A stretch of 64,000 bases of DNA from Domibacillus tundrae. Its GTDB lineage: Bacteria; Bacillota; Bacilli; Bacillales; Domibacillaceae. Shown in pieces: positions 25,856 to 34,733 of the stretch. A model generated the notes under the pieces. That model was not told where the DNA came from. It saw nothing but the letters and a program-made list of their open reading frames with translations, and did not search any database. The DNA lies in the NCBI RefSeq assembly GCF_000970675.1, contig NZ_LAJA01000001.1, positions 62,001-126,000 on the forward strand, written 5' to 3'. The position numbers were made by a program, and so were the translations under genes. The first letter of the stretch is position 1. The number at the start of each line of letters is the position of its first letter.

Positions 25856-26115
25856 TGCATCCCGCAGGAGTCTTCGCCTGGACGGCTTCACCAGGTGTTT
25901 AGAAAAGCAGCGATGGAGAGCGGGTCTTTATATAGGGCAATTCTTTCACAATCGTGGGACGTTTCTATGTATTCTTTCACTGCTGCTGCGAAAGAATACG
26001 GATCCTTCAGACGATGCTGTTTTGTCCAAAAGCACAGGCGGAGGGCGCGCGGCGGAGACGAGCTCAGCGCCTGCCCCATGGAAAGCGAAGCCGTGCGTCC
26101 CCCGCCTTTTCGGCT
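25856..26115. repeat. GC-rich intergenic repeat, copy C1
   Basis: Starts with CCCGCAGGAGTCTTCGCCTG and ends with a GGCGGAGGGC...CCCCCGCC inverted arm pair (26034-26108). The part GGCGGAGGGC-N5-GGCGGAGAC (26034-26057) matches GGCGGAGGGC-N4-GGCGGAGAC at 37572-37594. Several open frames cross it on both strands, but none has a ribosome binding site or recognisable product. The stretch 25856-26552 holds this repeat, a terminator and one doubtful short frame. Confidence 0.6.
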
Positions 26116-26187
26116 CCCATTAAAAAAGCTCATATGAAAAGAAGCAAAGAGATATTCTGGTAAAAAATTCAATTTGTCTACACGCTG

Positions 26188-26217
26188 AAAGCGGCTGTTT
26201 CAGCTGCTTTTTTTTGA
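26188..26217 (+). terminator. Terminator-like hairpin downstream of the spoVA cluster
   Basis: Arms AAAGCGGCTG and CAGCTGCTTT (one G-T pair) around TTT, then eight T. It probably ended the DUF1657 unit before the repeat came to lie between them. Confidence 0.7.
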
Positions 26218-26267
26218 ATTTGTGACAGGAATCACTGTTGAGAGCTGCAGCGTAAGTCGTAACGGAG

Positions 26268-26348
26268 ATGAAACGGAATAGTTTCCTCGGCTTGGTGGGC
26301 ATCGTTATTTTTACGCTTATCCCTTTCCTTGTCGGATGGAAGACGTGA
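26268..26348 (+). CDS. Doubtful 26-residue hydrophobic ORF
   Basis: ATG 26268 to TGA 26348 reads MKRNSFLGLVGIVIFTLIPF then LVGWKT: a two-Lys/Arg N-terminus followed by one membrane-spanning segment, the form of small Bacillus membrane peptides. Against it, GGAG sits directly against the ATG, which is too close. It could also be a gene fragment. Listed because composition differs from the surrounding repeat. Confidence 0.25.
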   Translation: MKRNSFLGLVGIVIFTLIPFLVGWKT

Positions 26349-26552
26349 ATTTTGCGGTGTTGGAGGTGTCCGGTGATTGCTGTCATGCCGCTTTTAAAAA
26401 GCCAGCCTGTACGTTTGTTTTTATCCGAAGAAGGGAACAAAAGAGCTAGAAACTAATCTTGCGTTTTTCGTCACGGGCAATCTGTTTTTCAACGGGCGGA
26501 GTTTGGTATACTAACGGTGGATTTTCATCCAGATCAAGAGGGGGAACAGCAA

Positions 26553-26942
26553 ATGGAATGGAAAAAATCATTATTAGCGCTCATGCTTGGGTCGTCAGTT
26601 GCGCTTGCAGCGTGCGGCGGCGGGGAAGAAGAGGATGCGGCAGATAATACGGCGGTAGAAGATACTGAAACAGAAACTGAAACAGAAGCGCCGGCAACAG
26701 ATGAAGGCACAGAAGAGACGACGGCTTCCGCCGGTGAAGAAGTGTATCAGCAAAGCTGCTTAAGCTGCCACGGAGGCAACCTTGAAGGCGGATTTGGCCC
26801 GGCACTTGAAAAAATAGGCGCAGAATACAGTAAAGATGAGATTTTAGACATTATTCATAACGGAAAAGGCCAAATGCCGGCAAACGTTGTAGAAGGTGAA
26901 GAAGCTGAAGCTGTAGCCTCATGGCTGGCAGAAAAAAAATAA
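26553..26942 (+). CDS. cccB: Membrane-anchored lipoprotein cytochrome c-551
   Basis: 129 residues. Signal peptide with lipobox LAAC (Cys21), an acidic Thr/Glu-rich linker (about 22-60), then a class I cytochrome c domain with haem motif CLSCH (Cys69, Cys72, His73) and a distal Met in KGQMPANV. It carries electrons on the outer face of the membrane towards cytochrome oxidase. Start ATG 26553 follows AAGAGGGGGAA; a longer in-frame start at 26517 would spoil the signal peptide. Located between prfB and ftsE as in B. subtilis, though here separated by spore genes. Confidence 0.93.
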   Translation: MEWKKSLLALMLGSSVALAACGGGEEEDAADNTAVEDTETETETEAPATDEGTEETTASAGEEVYQQSCLSCHGGNLEGGFGPALEKIGAEYSKDEILDIIHNGKGQMPANVVEGEEAEAVASWLAEKK

Positions 26943-26952
26943 CCAAGAGACA

Positions 26953-26981
26953 AAAGAGCTGACTCGGTCGGCTCTTTTTTT
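26953..26981 (+). terminator. Terminator of cccB
   Basis: Stem AAAGAGCTGAC/GTCGGCTCTTT with one mismatch, loop TCG, then a T-run. Confidence 0.85.
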
Positions 26982-26983
26982 CG

Positions 26984-27013
26984 TGCATAAAAATCTCCAG
27001 TCTTCCCATGCTA
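26984..27013 (+). promoter_or_regulatory. Sigma-G-type promoter for the germination operon
   Basis: TGCATA (26984-26989), 17 bases, CATGCTA (27007-27013; six of seven with CATACTA), 24 bases before the first ger gene. Forespore-specific expression is the rule for gerA-type operons. Confidence 0.65.
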
Positions 27014-27037
27014 TAGAAAAAAAGGGGGACGAAGAGT

Positions 27038-28510
27038 ATGTCATTTTGGCGTGACAAAAATGGAGTGTTTTCTCTGTCGGCTGCTGATAATACAAAGCGT
27101 CTTACCGAGATGCTTGGCAATTCAAGCGATGTTAAAGAGAGACAGTTTTCGTTTGGAAAAACACAAGGAATCGTTTTGTATATAACAACGCTTGTTGATT
27201 CAATATTAGTAGAGGAGCATATTTTAAAGCCGCTTGTAGAAAATAGGTCGAAAAGTCCGGAAGATTCAATTACAGTGCTTGACCGTACAGAGGCAGCTGA
27301 CTTTAACGATGCGTTAGATGGACTTTTGACGGGGAAAACGCTGCTGTTTTTTGAGGGGCAGTCAGCTTGTTTTATATGCGGCACAGAAAGAACGGCTCTT
27401 CGTACCATTATGGAGCCCCAAAATGAAAAAATAGTTCGCGGAGCACATGATGGATTTGTTGAAAATCTAAATACAAATATTTTTCTTCTCCGCAGACGTG
27501 TGGAAAGCAAGGAACTCGTTGTTGAGTTTATGGAAAAAGGTAAAAGAGTAAAGAAACAAATCGCCATCGTATATGAAAAGAAAATTGCCAATCCAGAGCT
27601 TATTAAAGAATTAAAGCGCAGAATGGAGTCCATTAACACAGAAATGATCTACAGCGCAGGGCATATTGAACAATTAATAGAGGATTCTTCGCTGTCGCCA
27701 TTCCCACAGTTTCTCGTTACCGAACGGCCGGACCGGGCTGCAGCGAACATTATGGAAGGGCGTATTGCCATATTAAACGATGGCACGCCAACAGTTATCC
27801 TTGCGCCAACGACATTTTTTGCTTTTTACCAGTCACCGGATGATTACACAAGCCGTATGTGGGCTGGTTCTTTTTACCGGCTGCTCCGTCTTCTTGGTTT
27901 TTTTATCGCGTTTCTTCTGCCGGCACTGTATATTGCCGTGGTGGCCTATCATCCAGAAGTAATACCGGGGGATTTAATTGTGCAGATGAAAGGATCAGTT
28001 GAAAACATTCCGTATCCGCCGCTTGTAGAAGCCCTGTTTATGGAGCTGACGATTGAATTAATTCGGGAAGCGGGGATAAGGCTGCCTAGTCCTATTGGGC
28101 AGACCATTGGCGTTGTCGGCGGGCTTGTTATTGGGCAATCCGTTGTTAGTGCGGGTCTCGTTTCCAATCTGACGGTTATTGTTGTTGCACTTACCGCAAT
28201 AGCCGCGTACGTTGTGCCATCTACAGAAATGGGGATGTCCATCCGGCTGATCCGTTTCCCGGTTATGGTGGCGGCGTCGCTGTTCGGATTTTACGGGCTT
28301 GTTTTCGCTATGATGGTGCTGGCTATTCATTTGTGTAAATTGAATTCACTCAATACCCCGTATTTTGCACCGTTCGCGCCGCTTCGCTGGAAAGACTTAA
28401 AAGATACCGTTATCCGCCGGTCGGTCTGGAAACAAAAAACGCGGCCAAGCGACAGCATGCCGCTTGATAAAACGAAAGAAGATGGTTCCAGAGAGTGGGT
28501 GAAAGAGTGA
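27038..28510 (+). CDS. GerA-family germinant receptor, A subunit
   Basis: 490 residues. A soluble N-terminal domain (about 1-240; includes GIVLYITTLVDSILVEEHIL and the NLNTNIFLLRRR segment) is followed by membrane helices between about 285 and 440 with the conserved motifs VALTAIAAYVVPSTEM and GVVGGLVIGQSVVSAG. With the B and C subunits it forms a nutrient receptor in the spore inner membrane. ATG follows AGGGGGA. Overlaps the B gene by 4 bases (GTGA). The ligand cannot be predicted. Confidence 0.95.
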   Translation: MSFWRDKNGVFSLSAADNTKRLTEMLGNSSDVKERQFSFGKTQGIVLYITTLVDSILVEEHILKPLVENRSKSPEDSITVLDRTEAADFNDALDGLLTGKTLLFFEGQSACFICGTERTALRTIMEPQNEKIVRGAHDGFVENLNTNIFLLRRRVESKELVVEFMEKGKRVKKQIAIVYEKKIANPELIKELKRRMESINTEMIYSAGHIEQLIEDSSLSPFPQFLVTERPDRAAANIMEGRIAILNDGTPTVILAPTTFFAFYQSPDDYTSRMWAGSFYRLLRLLGFFIAFLLPALYIAVVAYHPEVIPGDLIVQMKGSVENIPYPPLVEALFMELTIELIREAGIRLPSPIGQTIGVVGGLVIGQSVVSAGLVSNLTVIVVALTAIAAYVVPSTEMGMSIRLIRFPVMVAASLFGFYGLVFAMMVLAIHLCKLNSLNTPYFAPFAPLRWKDLKDTVIRRSVWKQKTRPSDSMPLDKTKEDGSREWVKE

Positions 28511-29595
28511 AAGAACACGCAACAATTAGCAAACAGCAGCTTTTTTTTATGCTATTACAAACACATGTGGGCGTTGGCATTTTATCGCTTCCATACATCG
28601 TTCACAAGGAATCGGGCAAGGATGGCTGGATATCGATTCTTCTCGCCGGTATCCTTGTACAAGCAGGGATCGCGATTATCTGGCTGCTGTCTTCCCGTTT
28701 TCCAAACAAAACATTGTATGATTTTGCGCCGCTGATTCTTGGCCGCGTATTGGGGTTCTTGTTGAATGCACTTTATGTCGTGTTCTTTTTTATTGTCGCC
28801 TGCTATACCTTGGCGATTTTTCTTTCCGTATCCGCCGATTGGGTATTTCATTACACGCCGCGCAGCGTATTTGCAGTTATCGTTATTGGAATCACTGTGT
28901 ATCTTATCAAGGAAAATATACGCATCATTGCCCGTTTTTCCACACTTACATCGTTTTTGCTTGCAGGAGTGTTCCTGCTGTTTTTATTTATTATACATGA
29001 TTTAAAAGTGCGCTACCTGCTGCCGGTCGGATCTGCAGGAGGACCCGCTATCTTAAGGGGATCGGAACAGGCTCTTTTTTCGTTTGCAGGATTCGAAACA
29101 CTTCTTTTATTGTTTCCTTTAACGAAAGCTTCGGGAAAAGCGAAGTGGAAAGCAGCGGCAGGCGCAGGTGCATTGGTAGCGATTTTGTATGCGTTGCTTG
29201 CGGCTTTTTCATATATGTATTTCAGCACAGACAAATTAAAACATGTACCGGAGCCGGTACTTTACCTGGTTAGGTCAGTCGAATTGGGTGTCATTGAGCG
29301 CGTTGATCTCTTGTTTTTGTCGGTTTGGGCCGTATTTGCTATTACAACTTTTATGAGCTACTTATATGCCGCAGCTTCGGGCGCTGCTCATCTTGTAAAG
29401 GCGGAGAATCACCGGAAAGCCGTTTATTGGCTTGCCGCGCTCGTTTTGCCGGTTTCGCTTTATGCGGAGAACTCCAATGAGCTGGAACGAATCAGTGGAA
29501 CCATTGGTACGTGGTCATCGCTCTTTTTATTTGTACTGCCGGTATTCTTGCTTGTTATGGCGATGATGAGGAAAAAACGGGAGGAATCATCATGA
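28507..29595 (+). CDS. GerB-family germinant receptor, B subunit
   Basis: 362-residue integral membrane protein of the APC-transporter fold with about ten helices; signature TISKQQLFFMLLQTHVGVGI then LSLPYIVHKESGKDGW. It supplies the germinant-binding pocket in GerA-type receptors. The start is taken as GTG 28507, overlapping the A-gene stop; an upstream GTG at 28495 is also possible, and both have weak ribosome binding sites, so translational coupling is likely. Overlaps the C gene by 4 bases (ATGA). Confidence 0.93.
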   Translation: MKEHATISKQQLFFMLLQTHVGVGILSLPYIVHKESGKDGWISILLAGILVQAGIAIIWLLSSRFPNKTLYDFAPLILGRVLGFLLNALYVVFFFIVACYTLAIFLSVSADWVFHYTPRSVFAVIVIGITVYLIKENIRIIARFSTLTSFLLAGVFLLFLFIIHDLKVRYLLPVGSAGGPAILRGSEQALFSFAGFETLLLLFPLTKASGKAKWKAAAGAGALVAILYALLAAFSYMYFSTDKLKHVPEPVLYLVRSVELGVIERVDLLFLSVWAVFAITTFMSYLYAAASGAAHLVKAENHRKAVYWLAALVLPVSLYAENSNELERISGTIGTWSSLFLFVLPVFLLVMAMMRKKREESS

Positions 29596-30719
29596 AAAAA
29601 TGGTGGTTGGCTGCCCCAATCTGCCTGCTTCTTTCAGGGTGTTGGGACCAAAGGATGTTAAAAGACCTGAATCTCATATTTGGTGTAGGGCTGGACGTAC
29701 CGAAAGAGGACCATGTAGCATTGACACTTGAAGTTCCTGAAGAGGGTAGCGCCGGCGGCAGCAGCGGAGGCAGCAGTGGCGGCAGCCAGCAGGAACAAGT
29801 ATCGGCGAGCCAGATCGTTACTGAAAACGCGAGAACGGTAAGGGAAAGCACCTACCAGCTGGATCGCAGGCTGGGAGGCATTCTTGATATTTCAAAATTA
29901 CGTGTTGTGCTTGTAGGCCGGGAAAGTGCCGAAAAAGACATCTATCCGCTTCTCGATCCTTTTTATCGAGAACCAGTGAGTCCTCTCAATGCCAAAATTG
30001 CGGTCGTGGAAGGCAAAGCGGAAACGTTTTTCCAAAATCAATTTAAGGGACACAAGATATACAGTGAATATTTCTTTAAAATGATCGAAACCGCTGAGCA
30101 AGAATCGATCGCGCCGATAACCGATTTGCAGCTCGCCTGCATCCTTCTGCTTGATGACGCCACTGATGCGGTGCTTCCGCTCATGTCTTATGATAAAAAG
30201 GATCAGGCTGCCAAGATGGATGGCGCGGCACTGTTTAATGATCGGAAAATGGCAGGGACGCTAAAACCGCTGGAAACGTCGGCCTTTTTGCTGCTCGCGG
30301 GACAAAAGGGCAGAGAGCTGCCATTTACCATTCAGACTGAGAATGGGTATATGATGACCGTCTTAGTGGAGGATTCAAAGCGAAAGATGAAGGTTCATGT
30401 GTCGGAGCAGGGAAAAGCATCAGTGGATATTTCACTCCGACTGGAGGCAGGGGTTATTGAATACCCGCCTAACGACCTGGACGATCCAAAAAAGCTCGCC
30501 AGGTTAAGCAAAAATTTATCCCATGAAATGAACAAGTATCTCGTTAAAACGATGAAAAAAATGCAAAAAGCAAACTCTGACGCCCTTGGGATTGGCCGCC
30601 GTGTCCTCTCAAAGAACCCGGCGCAATTCAAACAAATGGATTGGAAAAAAACGTATCCAGAAATCGAAGTGAAAATTGACACTAAAGTAGAAATAACGGG
30701 AAGCGGGAGTATATTATAA
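29592..30719 (+). CDS. GerC-family germinant receptor lipoprotein, C subunit
   Basis: 375-residue lipoprotein: KKWWLAAPICLLLSGC gives the lipobox (Cys17), and the next residues WDQRMLKDLN are the hallmark WDxxE/R-like start of Ger(x)C proteins. The conserved C-terminal part ends in KTYPEIEVKIDTKVEITGSG. Unusual is a Gly/Ser run (SAGGSSGGSSGGS, about residues 53-66) inside domain 1. ATG 29592 follows GGGAGGAA and overlaps the B gene by 4 bases. It ends at a strong terminator. Confidence 0.93.
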   Translation: MKKWWLAAPICLLLSGCWDQRMLKDLNLIFGVGLDVPKEDHVALTLEVPEEGSAGGSSGGSSGGSQQEQVSASQIVTENARTVRESTYQLDRRLGGILDISKLRVVLVGRESAEKDIYPLLDPFYREPVSPLNAKIAVVEGKAETFFQNQFKGHKIYSEYFFKMIETAEQESIAPITDLQLACILLLDDATDAVLPLMSYDKKDQAAKMDGAALFNDRKMAGTLKPLETSAFLLLAGQKGRELPFTIQTENGYMMTVLVEDSKRKMKVHVSEQGKASVDISLRLEAGVIEYPPNDLDDPKKLARLSKNLSHEMNKYLVKTMKKMQKANSDALGIGRRVLSKNPAQFKQMDWKKTYPEIEVKIDTKVEITGSGSIL

Positions 30720-30751
30720 ACTTTATTTTCTGTTTGTATTATGAATCAATA

Positions 30752-30790
30752 AACGAGAAAAAACGTCCACAAGGGCGTTTTTTTCTCGTT
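30752..30790 (+). terminator. Terminator of the ger operon
   Basis: Long stem AACGAGAAAAAACG/CGTTTTTTTCTCGTT with a GC tip; the T-run is part of the 3' arm. Confidence 0.75.
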
Positions 30791-30869
30791 ATGTCAAAAC
30801 ATATCGAAATAATATTACACAATGAAATGAATCTGTAATATATTCTTTTCATTATGACAAAACGAAGAG

Positions 30870-30878
30870 TGCTATAAT
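30870..30878 (+). promoter_or_regulatory. Extended -10 promoter upstream of ftsE
   Basis: TGC-TATAAT (30870-30878), a perfect extended -10 about 60 bases before ftsE; no clear -35 hexamer at the expected distance. Confidence 0.5.
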
Positions 30879-30938
30879 GTTTTTTAGACAGCAAAAGAGG
30901 GTAATAAGCGCCTCGAATTAAAGAAACAAGGTGATGGA

Positions 30939-31625
30939 ATGATAGACATGCAAGGCGTGACAAAAAAATACCCAAACGGAGTCACAGCACTATCAGGCGT
31001 TGATGTCACGATAAAGCAAGGAGAGTTCGTGTATATTGTCGGCCCAAGCGGTGCCGGAAAATCGACCTTTATTAAATTAATATATCGAGAAGAAAAGCCA
31101 ACTGGCGGCACAGTTATGGTTGGCGGAATGAATACGGCAACATTAAAACAGCGATCTATTCCAGCGCTGCGACGGAAAGTCGGGGTCGTCTTCCAGGATT
31201 TTAAGCTCCTGCCGCTTTTAAATGTATATGAAAATGTGGCATTTGCGCTTGAAGTGATTGAGGAAGAGCCGGCTGTCATTCGCAAGCGGGTGATGGAAGT
31301 GCTCGATTTGGTTGGGCTTAAGCATAAAGCGCGTATGCTGCCGACAGAGTTGTCCGGCGGCGAACAGCAGCGAATCGCGATTGCCCGTTCGATCGTCAAT
31401 AATCCGAAAGTGGTCATTGCCGATGAACCGACAGGCAATCTGGATCCCGACACATCTTGGGATATTATGAGGTTATTTGAGACCATTAACAAACGCGGGA
31501 CCACGATTGTCATGGCGACGCACAATAAAGACATTGTGAATAAGATCCGCCGACGCGTCATTGCGATTGAAAACGGACGAATTGTCCGGGATGAACAGCG
31601 GGGTGATTACGGTTATGAAGCCTAG
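30939..31625 (+). CDS. ftsE: Cell-division ABC transporter ATPase FtsE
   Basis: 228 residues. Walker A GPSGAGKST, signature LSGGEQQR, Walker B VVIADEPTGNLD and H-loop MATHNKD. With FtsX it forms a membrane complex that activates cell-wall hydrolases and does not transport a substrate. Start ATG 30939 after AAGGTGAT; an ATG five bases upstream is followed at once by a stop. Overlaps ftsX by 11 bases. Confidence 0.97.
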   Translation: MIDMQGVTKKYPNGVTALSGVDVTIKQGEFVYIVGPSGAGKSTFIKLIYREEKPTGGTVMVGGMNTATLKQRSIPALRRKVGVVFQDFKLLPLLNVYENVAFALEVIEEEPAVIRKRVMEVLDLVGLKHKARMLPTELSGGEQQRIAIARSIVNNPKVVIADEPTGNLDPDTSWDIMRLFETINKRGTTIVMATHNKDIVNKIRRRVIAIENGRIVRDEQRGDYGYEA

Positions 31626-32499
31626 AACATTCCGCCGTCACTTTAGAGAAAGCTTTAAAAATCTGCGCCGTAATGGATGGATGACATTCGCGGCCGTCTC
31701 GGCAGTTACGGTCACACTTCTGTTAACCGGTATTTTTCTTGTCATTATGCTTAATTTAAACAAAATAGGCACAGACATTGAAAAAGATGTAGAAGTACGA
31801 GTTCATGTAAAGCTGGATTTAACTGAAGCCGATAAAGAACAGCTGAGAGCGCAAATTGAAAATCTACCTGAAGTTGAAAATGTCGAATACTCATCAAAGG
31901 AACAAGAGCTGCAAAACATTATTAAGGATATGGGCAGCGACTTTACCTTATTTGAGCAAAGCAATCCGCTGTATGATGTGTTTATCGTGAAAACAGCGCG
32001 TCCGCAGGATACACCGGATGCGGCGCGGAAAATCGAGCAGTTTGCACAGACCGAAACCGCCATATATGGAGAAGAAAAGGTTGAAAACTTATTCAGCTTT
32101 ATGAAAACAGCCCGCAATGTCGGCATTGTCCTCGTAGCAGGTCTTTTGTTTACTGCCATGTTTTTAATCTCTAACACAATTAAAATCACCATCTTTGCCC
32201 GCCGGAAAGAAATTGAGATTATGAAACTCGTCGGAGCAACAAACTGGTTTATTCGCTGGCCATTTTTATTGGAAGGATTATGGATCGGGTTACTCGGTTC
32301 GATCATCCCGGTCACAGCAGTTGCGGTCGGTTATTATTATGCGGAACAAGCACTTTCAGCTAAGCTAGCCGCACATTTCGTTGAATTTATTGGCTACATT
32401 CCACTAGTTGTGCCAGTGACAGTTCTTATGCTTGCAATCGCTGTTTTTATCGGCATTTGGGGCAGCTTTATTTCAGTCAGACGCTTTTTGAATGTATAA
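31615..32499 (+). CDS. ftsX: Cell-division protein FtsX
   Basis: 294 residues, four membrane helices (about 25-48, 168-192, 218-245, 265-290) and one large extracellular loop that contacts the hydrolase. The start MKPRTFRRHFRESFKNLRRN then GWMTFAAVSA matches family N-termini; ATG 31615 lies 9 bases after GGGGTGA inside the end of ftsE. Longer in-frame starts (31561, 31603) are rejected. The M23 hydrolase gene directly downstream is its likely partner. Confidence 0.95.
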   Translation: MKPRTFRRHFRESFKNLRRNGWMTFAAVSAVTVTLLLTGIFLVIMLNLNKIGTDIEKDVEVRVHVKLDLTEADKEQLRAQIENLPEVENVEYSSKEQELQNIIKDMGSDFTLFEQSNPLYDVFIVKTARPQDTPDAARKIEQFAQTETAIYGEEKVENLFSFMKTARNVGIVLVAGLLFTAMFLISNTIKITIFARRKEIEIMKLVGATNWFIRWPFLLEGLWIGLLGSIIPVTAVAVGYYYAEQALSAKLAAHFVEFIGYIPLVVPVTVLMLAIAVFIGIWGSFISVRRFLNV

Positions 32500-32535
32500 A
32501 GAAAAATGGATACAGGGACGAGAGGGGTCAATCAG

Positions 32536-33882
32536 TTGAAAAGACGTTCATACATGGCGCTTGCAGTCGCAGCGTCACTCGGATTCAGCCTTGCAGGGGG
32601 GGCTTCTGCGGAGAGTTTATCTGACCTCCAAAAGCGTCAACAGCAAATTCAGTCGCAAAAATCCGGACTTGAAAATAATATTAGCGAAAAAGACCAAACG
32701 ATTTCCGAACTTCAGCAGCAGCAGGACAGCGTAACGGCTGAGATCCGTAAGCTGGACAGCGCCATTACAGAGTCTGAATCAAAGATTAGAGCGAAAGAAC
32801 AAGAGATTGCCAAAACGAAAGCAGAGATTGAGCGGCTTCGTGCGGAAATTGAGGAATTAAAGATTCGTATTGCGGAACGGACTGTCGTTTTAGAAGACCG
32901 TGCCCGCTCGATCCAGCAAAACGGCGGCTCGGCCAGCTACATTGACGTTTTGCTTGGTGCAGAAAGTTTTAGTGATTTTGTCAATCGTGCAACAGCAGTA
33001 ACGACTCTTGTGAATGCAGATAAAGATATTTTGCAAGAGCAGGAAAACGATAAAAAACAGCTTGAAGCAAACGAACAAAAAGTAAAAGAGCAGCTTGTCA
33101 GTTTAGAAGAGATGCTTGCAGAACTGGAAAAAATGAATGCGGAGCTCCAAAAGCAGCGTACCGCTAAAAACAATGTCATGAAAGGGCTCGTGGCAGATGA
33201 ACACGAAGCACATGAACAAAAGCTGAGCCTGGAAGAAGAACAAAGCCTGCTTTCTTCCCAGGAAGCGTCCATTCAAGCAGCGATTCAAGCGGAACAAGCA
33301 CGTATTGCGGAGCAGGAGCGTTTAGCGGCGGAAGCGGCGAAAAAGAAAGCAGAGCAAGAAGCGGCAGCTGCAAAAGCGGCCGAGGCAGCAAAAGCGTCTA
33401 AAGCAGCCCCAGTTCAAGAAGCATCTGTTTCCGAAGCTGCACCAGAGCCGGCTGTTGTCCGTTCAACCGTTCAACCATCTGATTCAGGCGGCATGTTTAT
33501 GCGTCCGGCTCAAGGGACATTTACGTCAGGATACGGGCAGCGCTCACTGGGCGACCATAAAGGCGTCGACATTGCCAATAGCGCAAGTGTGCCAATTGTT
33601 GCTGCTGCAGATGGCGTTGTAAGCCGTTCCTATTATTCAGATACATATGGAAATGCGATATTAATTTCACATTCTATTAATGGCCAGGTATATACGACAG
33701 TATATGCTCATATGTCTGAGCGTCTCGTCAATGGTGGAAGCGTATCAAAGGGCCAGACAATCGGCTATATGGGGAACACGGGCCGCTCGTATGGACAGCA
33801 TTTACACTTTGAGATTCACAAAGGTCCATGGACAGTTGGAAAAGAAAACTCTATAGATCCGGCGCAATATATTAATTTCTAA
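32536..33882 (+). CDS. Coiled-coil M23 peptidoglycan hydrolase (EnvC-like), FtsEX partner
   Basis: 448 residues: signal peptide ending GGASA-ES, a long coiled coil (about 30-250, heptads rich in Gln/Glu/Lys), an Ala-rich linker (about 255-310) and a C-terminal M23 domain with zinc ligands HKGVD and HLHFE. This layout matches FtsEX-regulated hydrolases or activators (EnvC/PcsB type), and it lies 36 bases after ftsX. Start TTG 32536 follows AGAGGGG; the in-frame ATG at 32506 has no ribosome binding site and lengthens the signal peptide. B. subtilis uses the NlpC/P60 enzyme CwlO as FtsEX target. Here the M23 domain keeps its catalytic residues, so it is probably an active enzyme. Confidence 0.9.
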   Translation: MKRRSYMALAVAASLGFSLAGGASAESLSDLQKRQQQIQSQKSGLENNISEKDQTISELQQQQDSVTAEIRKLDSAITESESKIRAKEQEIAKTKAEIERLRAEIEELKIRIAERTVVLEDRARSIQQNGGSASYIDVLLGAESFSDFVNRATAVTTLVNADKDILQEQENDKKQLEANEQKVKEQLVSLEEMLAELEKMNAELQKQRTAKNNVMKGLVADEHEAHEQKLSLEEEQSLLSSQEASIQAAIQAEQARIAEQERLAAEAAKKKAEQEAAAAKAAEAAKASKAAPVQEASVSEAAPEPAVVRSTVQPSDSGGMFMRPAQGTFTSGYGQRSLGDHKGVDIANSASVPIVAAADGVVSRSYYSDTYGNAILISHSINGQVYTTVYAHMSERLVNGGSVSKGQTIGYMGNTGRSYGQHLHFEIHKGPWTVGKENSIDPAQYINF

Positions 33883-33888
33883 TGACTA

Positions 33889-33937
33889 GTGCCTGTTCCT
33901 CGCCGCTTTAATGCAGTGGGGAACAGGTACTTTTTTA
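33889..33937 (+). terminator. Terminator of ftsEX-M23
   Basis: Arms GTGCCTGTTCC and GGAACAGGTAC (one mismatch), about 19-base loop, then six T. Confidence 0.75.
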
Positions 33938-34003
33938 TCGTTATAGGCGGTTGTTCTTCCGCTTTCCTTCTCCGTGCATGTAACGAGCAGGGAGGAAGCT
34001 TTT

Positions 34004-34031
34004 TTGTTTTATACCCATATATGTATATAAT
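34004..34031 (+). promoter_or_regulatory. Sigma-A promoter for the thioredoxin-like gene
   Basis: TTGTTT (34004-34009), 16 bases, TATAAT (34026-34031), 88 bases before the start codon. Confidence 0.55.
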
Positions 34032-34118
34032 GAACGAAAAAGGATCATATGATATGATTGAAAGGATAAAATATGGACCATTGGTTACGGCTTATATCAT
34101 CATGTGGAGGAAAAAGAA

Positions 34119-34658
34119 ATGAGTAAAAAGTGGTTTGGCATCTTGCTGATTGCTTTCTTAATTGGCATTGCCGGCTTTAATTTGTACAATGACCGTAAAG
34201 ACGTTACAGATATCGGAGAAGCAGGCATAGCAGTTAATAACGACCAAACAGGGATTGCTGTCGGTGACAAAGCGCCTGATTTTACAGTCGGAAAAATGGA
34301 TGGAAACGAAGTAAAGCTGTCAGACTACAAAGGGAAAAAAGTCTTTTTAAATTTCTGGGCGACGTGGTGCCCTCCGTGTAAAGCGGAAATGCCGCATATG
34401 CAGTCTTTTTATGAAGAAAAACCAGAAAACGTTGAAATTTTAGCAGTCAATTTAGAAGAAAGCAATAGAAAAGCGAAGGATTTCGCCGATCAATATAAAT
34501 TAACGTTTCCCATTTTAATGGACGAAGACGGCACGGTGGGAGAAGCGTACGAAGTATATACGATTCCGACTACTTATGTTCTAAATGAAGATGGGACGGT
34601 GCATCAAAAAATTGTTGGACCGATGGACGTGCCAATGATGAAAGAGCTTATAAAGTAA
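34119..34658 (+). CDS. Membrane-anchored thioredoxin-like protein (ResA/YneN type)
   Basis: 179 residues. An uncleaved N-terminal anchor (WFGILLIAFLIGIAGFNLY) is followed by a redoxin domain with FLNFWATWCPPCKAEMPHMQ; the Cys pair is CPPC. The cis-Pro is in YTIPTTYVLNEDG. It reduces disulfides on the outer side of the membrane, as in cytochrome c maturation or spore functions. ATG 34119 follows TGGAGGAAA. Absence of the other res or ccd genes nearby prevents assignment to ResA, StoA or YneN. Single-gene unit. Confidence 0.87.
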   Translation: MSKKWFGILLIAFLIGIAGFNLYNDRKDVTDIGEAGIAVNNDQTGIAVGDKAPDFTVGKMDGNEVKLSDYKGKKVFLNFWATWCPPCKAEMPHMQSFYEEKPENVEILAVNLEESNRKAKDFADQYKLTFPILMDEDGTVGEAYEVYTIPTTYVLNEDGTVHQKIVGPMDVPMMKELIK

Positions 34659-34687
34659 TCCGTCTTTAAAAAGGCGGATTTGTTTTT
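34657..34687 (+). terminator. Terminator after the thioredoxin-like gene
   Basis: Arms AATCCGTCTT and AAGGCGGATT (one mismatch) starting in the stop codon; then TG and five T. Confidence 0.7.
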
Positions 34688-34733
34688 GTACAATTTTCGG
34701 AATATAATGAACAGGTGAAAAGGAGTGGGGATA

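Noticed and set aside
25842-26172. Several ORFs on both strands in the repeat after the spoVA cluster
   Set aside because: GC-rich repeat with no start signals; translations are Arg/Pro/Cys-rich in every frame.
26371-26457. Short frame from GTG with a GGAGGTG ribosome binding site (MIAVMPLLKSQPVRLFLSEE then GNKRARN)
   Set aside because: The ribosome binding site is good, but the product has no recognisable features; kept out for lack of support.
33889-34122. 77-codon ORF downstream of the M23 gene
   Set aside because: It covers a terminator, a promoter and the next ribosome binding site.
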